Assembly (NCBI GenBank): GCA_015065785.1
Contig: SVPR01000013.1
Location: 1 to 63,333, forward strand
DNA from: Oscillospiraceae bacterium
GTDB taxonomy: Bacteria; Bacillota; Clostridia; Oscillospirales; Acutalibacteraceae
Reading direction: 5' to 3'
DNA: 63,333 nucleotides
Shown here: piece by piece, positions 51,207-58,347 of the stretch
Numbering within the stretch: position 1 is the stretch's first letter
Layout of the letters: every line of letters begins with the position of its first letter
Position numbers and translations under genes: made by a program
Notes under the pieces: generated by a model
Told to the model about the DNA's origin: nothing
What the model saw: the letters and a program-made list of their open reading frames with translations, nothing else
Database searches by the model: none

Positions 51207-53245
51207 TGGCAGAAATAACCCTTGCTAAAACAGCAGGCTTTTGCTTCGGTGTTGACAGAGCTATAAAGCTTATTGAACAACTTTTGCAAGAGGGCAAAAG
51301 TGTTGCAACCTTAGGACCTATTATTCACAACCCGCAGGTTATTGAAGATTTTAAAAATCGCGGAGTTTATATAGTAGAGCATCCTGACGAAGTAAAAGAA
51401 GGTACAATTTTAGTTTTAAGAACACACGGAGTTACTGAAGAGGTTTTAGAGGAAGTAAAAAAAAGTGGTGTGGAATTTATAGATGCTGCTTGTCCGTTTG
51501 TAAATAAAATTCATAAAATTGTCAGAGATAATTCAGGTGAAAATGTTGTTACTTTAATAGTAGGTGACCCAAGCCACCCTGAAGTGCATGGCATAAAAAG
51601 CTGTGCAAAAGGGGAAGCCTATGTTGTAAAAGATTCAACTGAATTAGAGGAAATTTTACAAAAAAACGCCTTATTTTCTAAAAAAGAATTAATTTTGGTC
51701 GCTCAGACGACATTTAGTGTCAAAGAATGGGAAAAAAGTTTAAAAAAAATAAAATTACTATGTACAAATGCAAAAATTTTTGATACAATATGTAGCGCGA
51801 CCGAAGAAAGACAAAAAGAAGCAGTTTCTCTTTCGCTTAAAAATGACGCTATGATAATTGTCGGTGGTAAGCACAGCTCTAACACACAGAAATTAAAAAG
51901 CGTTTGTGAAAAGAATTGCCCGTCATTTCTTGTTGAAACTAAAGATGAACTTTATGGTATTTCATTTTCCGGTTTTAACTCAATTGGTCTTACTGCGGGT
52001 GCATCCACTCCCGCCGGTATTATAAAGGAGGTACTTCAAACCATGTCCGAAATTGTAAACGAAAACAAAATGATTGAGGAGGAAAAAGTGCTGGACTCTG
52101 TATCAGCAGATGATTTTGATTTTGCTCAGGCATTAGAAGAATCACTTAACAGCCTTAACAGTAACCAAAAAGTAAAAGGTACTGTAATAAGCGTTAAATC
52201 TACTGAGATACAAGTTGATATCGGCAGGAAAGAAACCGGCTATATTCCATACAGTGAATACAGCAATGACCCTAATGCTAATCCGCAGACAGAGTTAAAA
52301 CCTGGCGACGAATTAGACCTCATCATCATGAAAACCAACAACGCAGAAGGCGTAATTATGCTTTCTAAGAAGCGTTATGATGCTGTTAAAGCATGGGATA
52401 ACATTCTTGCAGCAGAAGGTACAGATAAGGTATTCGAAGGCGTAGTAACAGATGTTGTTCGCGGCGGTATCCTTGTATTTTCAGAAAATGTTAAGGTATT
52501 CATTCCTGCATCTCTTGCAACAATGAACCGTAACGACAAATTAGAAGATTTATTAAAGACAACTGTTCAGTTCAAGATTATTGAAATCAATAAGCAAAGA
52601 AAACGCGCAGTTGGCTCAATCAAAGCAGTACTTAAAGGTGCTAAGAAAGAAGCTGAAGACAAGTTCTGGGCTGAGGTTCAGGAGGGTGAAACCCGTACAG
52701 GTACAGTTAAGTCACTCACAAACTACGGTGCATTCGTAGATATCGGTGGCGTTGACGGTATGATTCACATTTCTGAGCTTTCATGGAGCAGAATCAAGCA
52801 TCCATCAGAGGTTGTAAATGTAGGCGACAGCGTAGAAGTTACAATCAAAGCACTTGACCAGGAAAAGAGAAAAATCTCTTTAGGCTTCAAAAAAGTTGAA
52901 GACAATCCATGGGAAATTCTCAAGAGAGATTATCCGGTTGATACTGTTGCTGATGTTAAAATTGTCAGCTTCACATCATTCGGTGCATTCGCTCAGATTA
53001 TTCCGGGCGTTGATGGTCTTATTCACATTTCTCAGATTGCAAATAAACATATTGCAAATCCTGCAGAAGTACTTAAGGTTGGCGAAGTAGTAAAAGCAAA
53101 AATTACTGAAATCGACTTTGACCTTAAGAGAGTTGGGCTTTCAATTCGTGCTCTTCTTCCTGAAGAACCAAAGGAAGAATCAGTTGAAGAAGCAACTGAA
53201 GCAGTAGCAGAAGCTGCTGAAGCAACAGAAGAAGTAGCTGAATAA
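51206..53245 (+). CDS. ispH: Fusion of 4-hydroxy-3-methylbut-2-enyl diphosphate reductase and ribosomal protein S1
   Basis: A 679-residue fusion. Residues ~1-280 are IspH, last step of the MEP isoprenoid pathway, with the three [4Fe-4S] cysteines in 'AGFCFGVDRA' (Cys13), 'DAACPFV' and 'TICSATEERQ'. Residues ~310-650 hold four S1 domains ('GTVISVKSTEIQVDIGRKETGYIP', 'GVVTDVVRGGILVFSENVKVFIP', 'GTVKSLTNYGAFVDIGGVDGMIHISE', 'ADVKIVSFTSFGAFAQIIPGVDGLIHIS'). The tail is Glu/Ala-rich. This fusion is known in Clostridia. The linker carries an internal strong GGAGG plus ATG that could allow separate S1 synthesis (inference). Confidence 0.93.
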   Translation: MAEITLAKTAGFCFGVDRAIKLIEQLLQEGKSVATLGPIIHNPQVIEDFKNRGVYIVEHPDEVKEGTILVLRTHGVTEEVLEEVKKSGVEFIDAACPFVNKIHKIVRDNSGENVVTLIVGDPSHPEVHGIKSCAKGEAYVVKDSTELEEILQKNALFSKKELILVAQTTFSVKEWEKSLKKIKLLCTNAKIFDTICSATEERQKEAVSLSLKNDAMIIVGGKHSSNTQKLKSVCEKNCPSFLVETKDELYGISFSGFNSIGLTAGASTPAGIIKEVLQTMSEIVNENKMIEEEKVLDSVSADDFDFAQALEESLNSLNSNQKVKGTVISVKSTEIQVDIGRKETGYIPYSEYSNDPNANPQTELKPGDELDLIIMKTNNAEGVIMLSKKRYDAVKAWDNILAAEGTDKVFEGVVTDVVRGGILVFSENVKVFIPASLATMNRNDKLEDLLKTTVQFKIIEINKQRKRAVGSIKAVLKGAKKEAEDKFWAEVQEGETRTGTVKSLTNYGAFVDIGGVDGMIHISELSWSRIKHPSEVVNVGDSVEVTIKALDQEKRKISLGFKKVEDNPWEILKRDYPVDTVADVKIVSFTSFGAFAQIIPGVDGLIHISQIANKHIANPAEVLKVGEVVKAKITEIDFDLKRVGLSIRALLPEEPKEESVEEATEAVAEAAEATEEVAE

Positions 53246-53253
53246 TAAAAAAT

Positions 53254-53294
53254 AATACTACCCGAAAAAACACTTTTTCGGGTAGTATTTTATT
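53254..53294 (+). terminator. Terminator of the cmk-ispH operon
   Basis: Perfect 16 bp stem: AATACTACCCGAAAAA with TTTTTCGGGTAGTATT, loop ACAC, T-rich tail. Confidence 0.9.
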
Positions 53295-53311
53295 AGAACG
53301 GAGTGAGAAAA

Positions 53312-53971
53312 TTGTACTGCGAAAAGTGTAACAAGCAAAGCCCCGATAATTTCAAGCACTGTGCTTATTGCGGTGCTGTTTTCCACAAAAAGAAAAAAGA
53401 GCGCAAGGAAAATGTGCTTATCCAAAAAATAAAGGCATACAGAATGCCCACAATGAAAAGCAGAGTTTTAAGCCTTATAACAATAGCAGTTGTGTTAGCA
53501 ATTGCAGCAATTGTTACAGGTGTGCTTACAGGCAGTAAGCCTGACAGCTTAGTCAAAACCTTTGTTAATGCCATTGAAGCAAACGACGAGGAATTGTTTT
53601 TCACTCTTTTTGATGAACACATAAAATCTTATAATAAAGAATACCTTTATTTTGATGACGAGGTTGTTTTAACTGAAATGACCCACGCTATGCGTCGTAG
53701 TAATGAGTTTTATAAAATTCGTTGCGGTGAGGATTTTAAGCTTTCATACAAAGTGAATTCTGTTGTGTATTTAGAAGAAACAGAGCTTGAAGAGATTAAC
53801 GAATTATTACTAGAAACCTACGGCTATGAAAAATCTGTGAATAAAGGTGCAAAATTATCCTTTACTGTTGATGCAAAAGGTGATTTTGGAGAATACCAGA
53901 GCATTTATAATGATATATATGCAATCCGTATTGGCGGTAAATGGTACTTAACTGAAAAGACTAAAGGTTGA
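53312..53971 (+). CDS. Zinc-ribbon membrane protein, unknown
   Basis: A 219-residue protein. Two Cys-x2-Cys pairs ('YCEKCNKQSPDNFKHCAYCG') form an N-terminal zinc ribbon, followed by a basic stretch, one TM helix (~49-70) and an extracytoplasmic domain of ~130 residues resembling DUF-type NTF2-like tails ('FVNAIEANDEELFFTLFDE'). TTG at 53312 is chosen because GGAG lies 8 bp upstream; the GTG at 53303 overlaps that site. Zinc-ribbon plus TM plus NTF2-like domain architecture is common in Firmicutes (YvbJ-like) but of unknown role. Confidence 0.7.
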   Translation: MYCEKCNKQSPDNFKHCAYCGAVFHKKKKERKENVLIQKIKAYRMPTMKSRVLSLITIAVVLAIAAIVTGVLTGSKPDSLVKTFVNAIEANDEELFFTLFDEHIKSYNKEYLYFDDEVVLTEMTHAMRRSNEFYKIRCGEDFKLSYKVNSVVYLEETELEEINELLLETYGYEKSVNKGAKLSFTVDAKGDFGEYQSIYNDIYAIRIGGKWYLTEKTKG

Positions 53972-54000
53972 TGAGTAAAAAAATCAACCTTTTATTTTTT
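53963..54000 (+). terminator. Terminator overlapping the stop of the zinc-ribbon membrane protein gene
   Basis: AAAGGTTGAT (53963-53972, includes the stop codon) pairs with ATCAACCTTT (53983-53992), T-rich tail. Confidence 0.8.
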
Positions 54001-54057
54001 GCGAAAAATGTCATTTTTTAGGTTTTGCACAAAAATTATGAACTATGAAAATAATAT

Positions 54058-54086
54058 TTGACAAATTTTAATAAATGTGTTATTAT
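54058..54086 (+). promoter_or_regulatory. Promoter of the sigma factor / zinc-ribbon operon
   Basis: TTGACA (54058-54063), 17 nt, TATTAT (54081-54086), 41 bp before the sigma-factor start. Confidence 0.75.
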
Positions 54087-54126
54087 TGCTCTAAGAATTC
54101 GTATTTCAAATGGTTGAGGTGGTATT

Positions 54127-54687
54127 TTGAGCGAGCAGTTAACATCTTGTTACGATGACTTTACTGATGAAGAATTAGTAAAGCTTTCACAAGAGGGTAA
54201 CAGTCTTGCTTTAGATGCTTTAGCTCGTAGGTTTTTGTCACATAAGCCGAAGCTGTATTCTGCAGGCTATTTAGATGTTGACGATTTACTTCAGGAGGGG
54301 ATGATTAGCTTCCTCTCTGCAGTTAGAACCTACCAGAGCGAAAAAGGTGTTCCTTTTTCAGCCTATGCTACTGTTTGTATGAACAACGGAATTTCTTCTG
54401 CAGCGAGAAAAACCAAGAACGATTTTCAGATTGACAGAGATGTTGACCCCGTAACAGTCAATGCTGAAGCTAAAAATCCACTTGATACAATAGTAGATAG
54501 TGAAAATCTTTCTTCTGTTCTCACTCTTTGTGAAAATGTTCTTTCAGATGTAGAAAAATCAGTTGTTTACAGTCAGATGAGTGGCCTTTCTTATACAGAA
54601 ACTGCTGAAAAATTAGGTCTTACACCCAAGGCTGTTGATAATGCACTTCAACGCGCCAGAAAAAAGTTGAAAAACGTATTCGCATAA
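54127..54687 (+). CDS. Sigma-70 family RNA polymerase sigma factor, SigH-like
   Basis: A 186-residue sigma factor with region 2 ('YLDVDDLLQEGMISFLSAVRTYQSEKGVPFSAYATVCMNNGISSAARK') and region 4 ('LSDVEKSVVYSQMSGLSYTETAEKLGLTPKAVDNALQRARKKL'). The spacing and the short region 2-4 linker resemble Spo0H/SigH and related small factors rather than ECF. It is plausibly a sporulation-entry or stress sigma factor; the exact identity is uncertain. Starts with TTG at 54127 after GAGGTGG. The tRNA-like leader of the next gene begins 3 bp after its stop. Confidence 0.75.
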   Translation: MSEQLTSCYDDFTDEELVKLSQEGNSLALDALARRFLSHKPKLYSAGYLDVDDLLQEGMISFLSAVRTYQSEKGVPFSAYATVCMNNGISSAARKTKNDFQIDRDVDPVTVNAEAKNPLDTIVDSENLSSVLTLCENVLSDVEKSVVYSQMSGLSYTETAEKLGLTPKAVDNALQRARKKLKNVFA

Positions 54688-54689
54688 AT

Positions 54690-54782
54690 GTCCTTTTAGC
54701 TTAAAAAGGAGAGCGTTATTTTAAAGGTGACGGTGCAATTCCGTCGGAGGACACATCATTATAAAAAGCGAGGAAGCTAAAA
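54690..54782 (+). ncRNA. tRNA-like leader RNA with alternative start-site pairing
   Basis: Bases 54690-54753 fold like a tRNA: acceptor GTCCTTT (54690-54696) with GGAGGAC (54746-54752); T and A at positions 8 and 9; D-stem GCTT (54699-54702) with GAGC (54711-54714) and a loop ending GGA; T-arm GACGG-TGCAATT-CCGTC (54729-54745) placed exactly one base-pair stack before the acceptor. The anticodon arm is reduced to 13 nt including the variable bases (mini-hairpin TTA-TTT-TAA). No CCA follows. TTTTAGCTT (54694-54702) is perfectly complementary to AAGCTAAAA (54774-54782), which sits between the GAGGA ribosome site and the ATG, so a second, exclusive fold would hide the start. Confidence 0.6.
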
Positions 54783-55061
54783 ATGTACGAAGACAAAACT
54801 CTCATCTGCAAAGAATGTGGTAAAGAATTCACTTTCACAGCAGGCGAACAAGAATTCTATGCTGAAAAAGGATTTGTAAACGAACCACAACGTTGCAAAG
54901 AGTGCCGTGATGCTCGTAAACAAGCAATTAAGGGAGAACGCGAAAAGTTCAAAGCAACTTGTGCAGCTTGCGGTGGCGAAGCAGAGGTTCCATTCAAGCC
55001 ACGCGAAGACAGACCTGTTTATTGCAGTGCATGTTTTGCAAAAATGAAAGAAGAGGCATAA
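54783..55061 (+). CDS. Zinc-ribbon domain protein, unknown
   Basis: A 92-residue protein with four Cys-x2-Cys knuckles: 'CKECGKEFTF', 'CKECRDARKQ', 'CAACGGEAEVPF' and 'CSACFAKM'. They suit two zinc ribbons. The N-terminal half ('LICKECGKEFTFTAGEQEFYAEKGFVNEPQRCKECR') matches the widespread 'probable zinc-ribbon' family of Firmicutes, Chloroflexi and others, with no assigned function. Very basic-acidic mixed surface suggests nucleic-acid or ribosome contact (inference). Its leader contains a tRNA-like fold, and the GAGGA site lies 8 bp before the ATG. Confidence 0.82.
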   Translation: MYEDKTLICKECGKEFTFTAGEQEFYAEKGFVNEPQRCKECRDARKQAIKGEREKFKATCAACGGEAEVPFKPREDRPVYCSACFAKMKEEA

Positions 55062-55104
55062 GTTTTACATAAAAATTAGTTTAATTTAATGAAAAAAGTT
55101 TGCC

Positions 55105-55142
55105 TGCCTTGTCACGAAAGTGGCAAGGCATTTCTTTTTTCA
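55105..55142 (+). terminator. Terminator of the zinc-ribbon gene
   Basis: TGCCTTGTCAC with GTGGCAAGGCA (one G-U), GAAA tetraloop, then TTTCTTTTTT. Confidence 0.88.
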
Positions 55143-55144
55143 GT

Positions 55145-55380
55145 GATAAAAATTCTTGGGGAATTTTTATCATATCGCATACAGGAACTGTATATATCGT
55201 AACTGCAATGGCAGTTATATCGCATTTGTTGCGTTTTACGAAACAAATATATCGCTTGTTAAATAACTTTTTAAAAAGATTTTACTTAGTTTATATTCGC
55301 GATATAAATTCCTTGAATTTGCGATATGTCATTGACGCGATATACTTCGTGCGATATGTTTGCTAAAGCAAACGCAAATT
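55145..55380. repeat. Tandem hairpin array with ATATCGC / GCGATAT spacers
   Basis: Fills most of the gene-free stretch 55062-55386. Left half: hairpin GATAAAAATTC/GAATTTTTATC (55145-55171), spacer ATATCGC, hairpin ATACAG-GAA-CTGTAT, spacer ATATCGT, hairpin AACTGC-AATG-GCAGTT, spacer ATATCGC, hairpin 55224-55248, spacer ATATCGC. Middle: 55256-55298, A/T-rich. Right half: GCGATAT spacers at 55299, 55321, 55337 and 55351 separating AAATTC-CTT-GAATTT, GTCA-T-TGAC, AC-TTC-GT and GTTTGC-TAAA-GCAAAC. The spacers invert at the middle, so the entire element is also one large inverted repeat. No ORF. Confidence 0.85.
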
Positions 55381-55386
55381 GGCTCT

Positions 55387-56706
55387 TTATTTTAAATGAG
55401 TTTTATGTTTAGGGAATTCTACCTCTTTTCTTAAAATAAACAAAGCAAATAAATTCGGCACTGCCATAAGTCCGTTGAAAATATCAGCAATTGACCATAT
55501 AATTTGCGGTGAAACAATACAGCCGATTAACGCGAGTATTAAATATAACGCCTTGTAGGGCTTGATTGCTCTGTGAGTGAAAAGATATTCGGCACTTTTT
55601 TCACCATAAAACGAACAACCTGTAAGTGAAGCAAATGAAAAAACAGCAGTTAAAATGGCAATGCCTTTTTTACCAAATTCACCTAAAACACCATAAGAAG
55701 CAACAGAAAGCTCCGCACCATATAATTCGCCATCCGGAATAAATGAGCCACTGACTAAAATTACAAGTGCCATAATCGAGCAAAGAAGCACTGTGTCGCA
55801 AAATACCTCAAACATTGCCCAGATGCCTTGATTTTCAGGTGTTGTGTTATCTGTTTCAGAATGAATAATAGTAGATGAGCCAAGCCCTGCCTCGTTAGAA
55901 AATACTCCTCGTGAAATTCCGTAACGCATAGCTTTAAACATACCAAATCCGCTAAGAGCCTTTAAAGAAAAAGCTTCTTTAAATATAAGGCAAATAGTCG
56001 GCATTATTCTGTCCTTAAAAATAAAAAGTACGCCAAAGGATAATAATAAATAAGAAACAGTCATTAAGGGTACTATAAATTCACTGAGCCTTGAAATTCC
56101 CTTAACACCTTTTCTTATAACAAAAAAGCAAATTACAACTGCCACAATTGCTGTTATATAGGTTGGCACATTAAAACCGCTTTTAAGAGATGCACTGACA
56201 GAATTCGCCTGTGCCATATTGCCCATACCTAAAGTAGATAAAAGACAGAAAACAGCATATACTTTTGCAAGACCTTTCATATTAAGACCTTTTTCTATGT
56301 ATTGAAAAGCACCACCCGATATTTTTTCGTATTTATTGCGAAAGCGATATTTAATACCTAAATAGTTTTCACTGTATGCGGTCATCATAGAAATAAAAGC
56401 AGAAATGCACATCCAGAAAACACTACCCGGTCCACCTGAATAAATAGCCGTTGCAACCCCTACAATGTTTCCGGTACCAATACACGCAGCAAGTACTGAG
56501 CAAAAAGCACCAAATTGCGAAATTCCGTTTTCGGTATCCTCTTGTTTTTTGAATAGTGTTTTTACAGTTGTGTTAAAGATTTTTTTTGCACCGCGAATCT
56601 GAAAAAAACGGCTTTTTAAAGTGAACCAGATACCCACAAAAAGAAAAAAAGTAAGCATCGGTGCGCCCCAGATTACGCCACCAATTGCGTTTATCAACCC
56701 GCTCAT
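55387..56706 (-). CDS. Sodium:alanine symporter (AGCS family)
   Basis: A 439-residue transporter with ~11 TM helices. Family signatures are 'GSVFWMCISAFISMMTAYSENYLGIKYR', 'GTGNIVGVATAIYSGGPG' and 'VFSNEAGLGSSTIIHSETDNTTPENQG'. AGCS proteins import alanine or glycine with Na+. The gene stands alone; a repeat array borders its 3' end, and the next gene is divergent 86 bp away. Confidence 0.92.
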   Translation of the reverse strand: MSGLINAIGGVIWGAPMLTFFLFVGIWFTLKSRFFQIRGAKKIFNTTVKTLFKKQEDTENGISQFGAFCSVLAACIGTGNIVGVATAIYSGGPGSVFWMCISAFISMMTAYSENYLGIKYRFRNKYEKISGGAFQYIEKGLNMKGLAKVYAVFCLLSTLGMGNMAQANSVSASLKSGFNVPTYITAIVAVVICFFVIRKGVKGISRLSEFIVPLMTVSYLLLSFGVLFIFKDRIMPTICLIFKEAFSLKALSGFGMFKAMRYGISRGVFSNEAGLGSSTIIHSETDNTTPENQGIWAMFEVFCDTVLLCSIMALVILVSGSFIPDGELYGAELSVASYGVLGEFGKKGIAILTAVFSFASLTGCSFYGEKSAEYLFTHRAIKPYKALYLILALIGCIVSPQIIWSIADIFNGLMAVPNLFALFILRKEVEFPKHKTHLK

Positions 56707-56792
56707 TTTTGCATCTCCTTTACTTGAAAATAAAAAGAATTTGCAGTATAATTATATAGCTTTAAAATCCTTAATATAACAAGGTGTGAAAA

Positions 56793-58130
56793 ATGGTAAA
56801 TGATTTAACCAAAGGAAAGACAAGCAGGGTTATTTTTAATTTCAGTATTCCCTTGTTTATAAGCGTTGTCTTTCAACAAATGTATAACATTGCAGATAGT
56901 GTAATTGCAGGTCGCTTCGCAGGTGAGGCGGCTTTAGCGGCAGTTGGTGCTTCTTACCCGATTACTAATATTTTTAATGCTATTGCAGTTGGTTGTAACA
57001 TAGGATGTGGCGTTGTTATTTCTCAGCTTTTCGGTGCAGGGAAGTATAGAAAAGTCAAAACCGCAGTTTCTACTTCAATTATTACTTCAATCGTTATATC
57101 TGCTGTATTGACAGCAAGCGGAATTTTGTTGACACCGGCTCTTATGAAGCTTATAAATACACCGGATGATATTTTTAATGATTCTGCATTATACCTTGAA
57201 ATTTATATAGGCGGATTTACCTTTTTGTTTCTTTATAATATCGCAAACGGTGTTTTTGCATCCTTAGGCAATTCCAGAACACCACTCTATTTCTTGATTT
57301 TTTCTTCTGTGACTAATGTGCTGTTAGATTACATCTTTGTAGCAGAATTTAAAATGGGCGTCAGTGGTGTTGCGTGGGCTACCTTTATTGCACAAGGTGT
57401 TGCAGGTGTACTTGCTGTGTTTGCTCTGCTTTACCATTTAAAAGCTTTACAGACAGACGGCAAAGCAAAAGTATTTTCATTTGATATGCTCAAGAAAATT
57501 TCAAAAATTTCAATTCCAAGTGTATTACAGCAGAGCTTTGTGTCAGTTGGTAATGTATTTATTCAAGGCGAAATAAACAGCTACGGCTCTGCGGTTATTG
57601 CAGGTTATTCGGCGGCTATTAAGCTTAACACCTTTGCTGTTAATGCACTCGTTACCTTTGGTAATTCAGTTTCAAGCTTTACCGCACAAAATGTCGGTGC
57701 AAAAAAATATGAGCGAATTAAAGAGGGTCTTAAAAGCGGTGCAGTGCTTGCGGTAATTACTGCTGTTATATTTACTTTTGTTTATGTCATATTTTCAGAA
57801 ACACTTATCGGTGCATTTATGGAGGGTGACAAAAGCACATTAGCCTTAGAAACAGGCAAACAGTTTTTAATTATAGTTGAGCCGTTTTTGTGTGCAATTG
57901 CTTTTAAGGTTGTGTGCGATGGTGTTTTAAGGGGCACAGGAAATATGAATTATTTTATGACTGCAACCTTTGCCGATTTAGTGTTAAGAGTAATTTTAGC
58001 ATTTATTTTTTCAAACATTTTGGGTGCAGTGGGAATATGGCTCTCTTGGCCAATCGGCTGGCTTTTGGCGGTGGTGCTTTCTTTTGTTTTTTATAAAAAA
58101 GTAGTAAATAAATTGAAAATTGAAAGTTGA
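56793..58130 (+). CDS. MATE family efflux transporter
   Basis: A 445-residue 12-TM MATE exporter: 'GKTSRVIFNFSIPLFISVVFQQMYNIADSVIAGRFAGEAALAAVGASYP', 'GCNIGCGVVISQLFGAG', 'NGVFASLGNSRTPL' repeated as 'DGVLRGTGNMNYFM' in the second half. Exports drugs or metabolites with Na+/H+. The last codons (L-K-I-E-S-stop) are read from ATTGAAA-type 7-nt units of repeat E9, so the native C-terminus was probably replaced when the element inserted. Confidence 0.92.
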   Translation: MVNDLTKGKTSRVIFNFSIPLFISVVFQQMYNIADSVIAGRFAGEAALAAVGASYPITNIFNAIAVGCNIGCGVVISQLFGAGKYRKVKTAVSTSIITSIVISAVLTASGILLTPALMKLINTPDDIFNDSALYLEIYIGGFTFLFLYNIANGVFASLGNSRTPLYFLIFSSVTNVLLDYIFVAEFKMGVSGVAWATFIAQGVAGVLAVFALLYHLKALQTDGKAKVFSFDMLKKISKISIPSVLQQSFVSVGNVFIQGEINSYGSAVIAGYSAAIKLNTFAVNALVTFGNSVSSFTAQNVGAKKYERIKEGLKSGAVLAVITAVIFTFVYVIFSETLIGAFMEGDKSTLALETGKQFLIIVEPFLCAIAFKVVCDGVLRGTGNMNYFMTATFADLVLRVILAFIFSNILGAVGIWLSWPIGWLLAVVLSFVFYKKVVNKLKIES

Positions 58131-58313
58131 AAATTGAAAATTTTGGGACCTGCGGTCGGCAATTATAATTGAATTACAAGAATATAAGTTCTATCATTTA
58201 AAGTTTGTGTTAACTAAAAATGATAGAACTTGTTTATCTTTATTCAATTAAATATAATCAAGGCGAAGCCTTCCGAAATTTTCAATTTTCAACTTTCAAT
58301 TTTCAATTCAAAT
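58109..58313. repeat. Composite repeat element E9 (complete)
   Basis: The clearest full example: ATTGAAA units (58109-58143), micro-hairpin GACC-TGC-GGTC (58147-58157), AATTATAAT, central hairpin 58186-58231 (AAGTTCTATCATTT with AAATGATAGAACTT), spacer, micro-hairpin AAGGC-GAA-GCCTT (58260-58272), then TTTTCAA/CTTTCAA units (58278-58308). The two outer arrays are inverted copies. The element runs from inside the MATE gene to ~35 bp before the next start. Confidence 0.85.
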
Positions 58314-58347
58314 AAATTCATATTTTGGGGTTAAACTAATTAACGCT

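Noticed and set aside
54721-54753. Cobalamin-riboswitch-like string (GGTGCAATTCC followed by GG)
   Set aside because: Only the T-loop-like part matches; the rest of the B12 aptamer core is missing and the downstream gene is unrelated to B12. A tRNA-like fold explains the bases better.
54690-54753. Functional tRNA-Lys(UUU)
   Set aside because: The anticodon arm is ~8 nt too short to form a 5 bp stem with a 7 nt loop, and no CCA or normal 3' end is present; kept as a tRNA-like leader instead.
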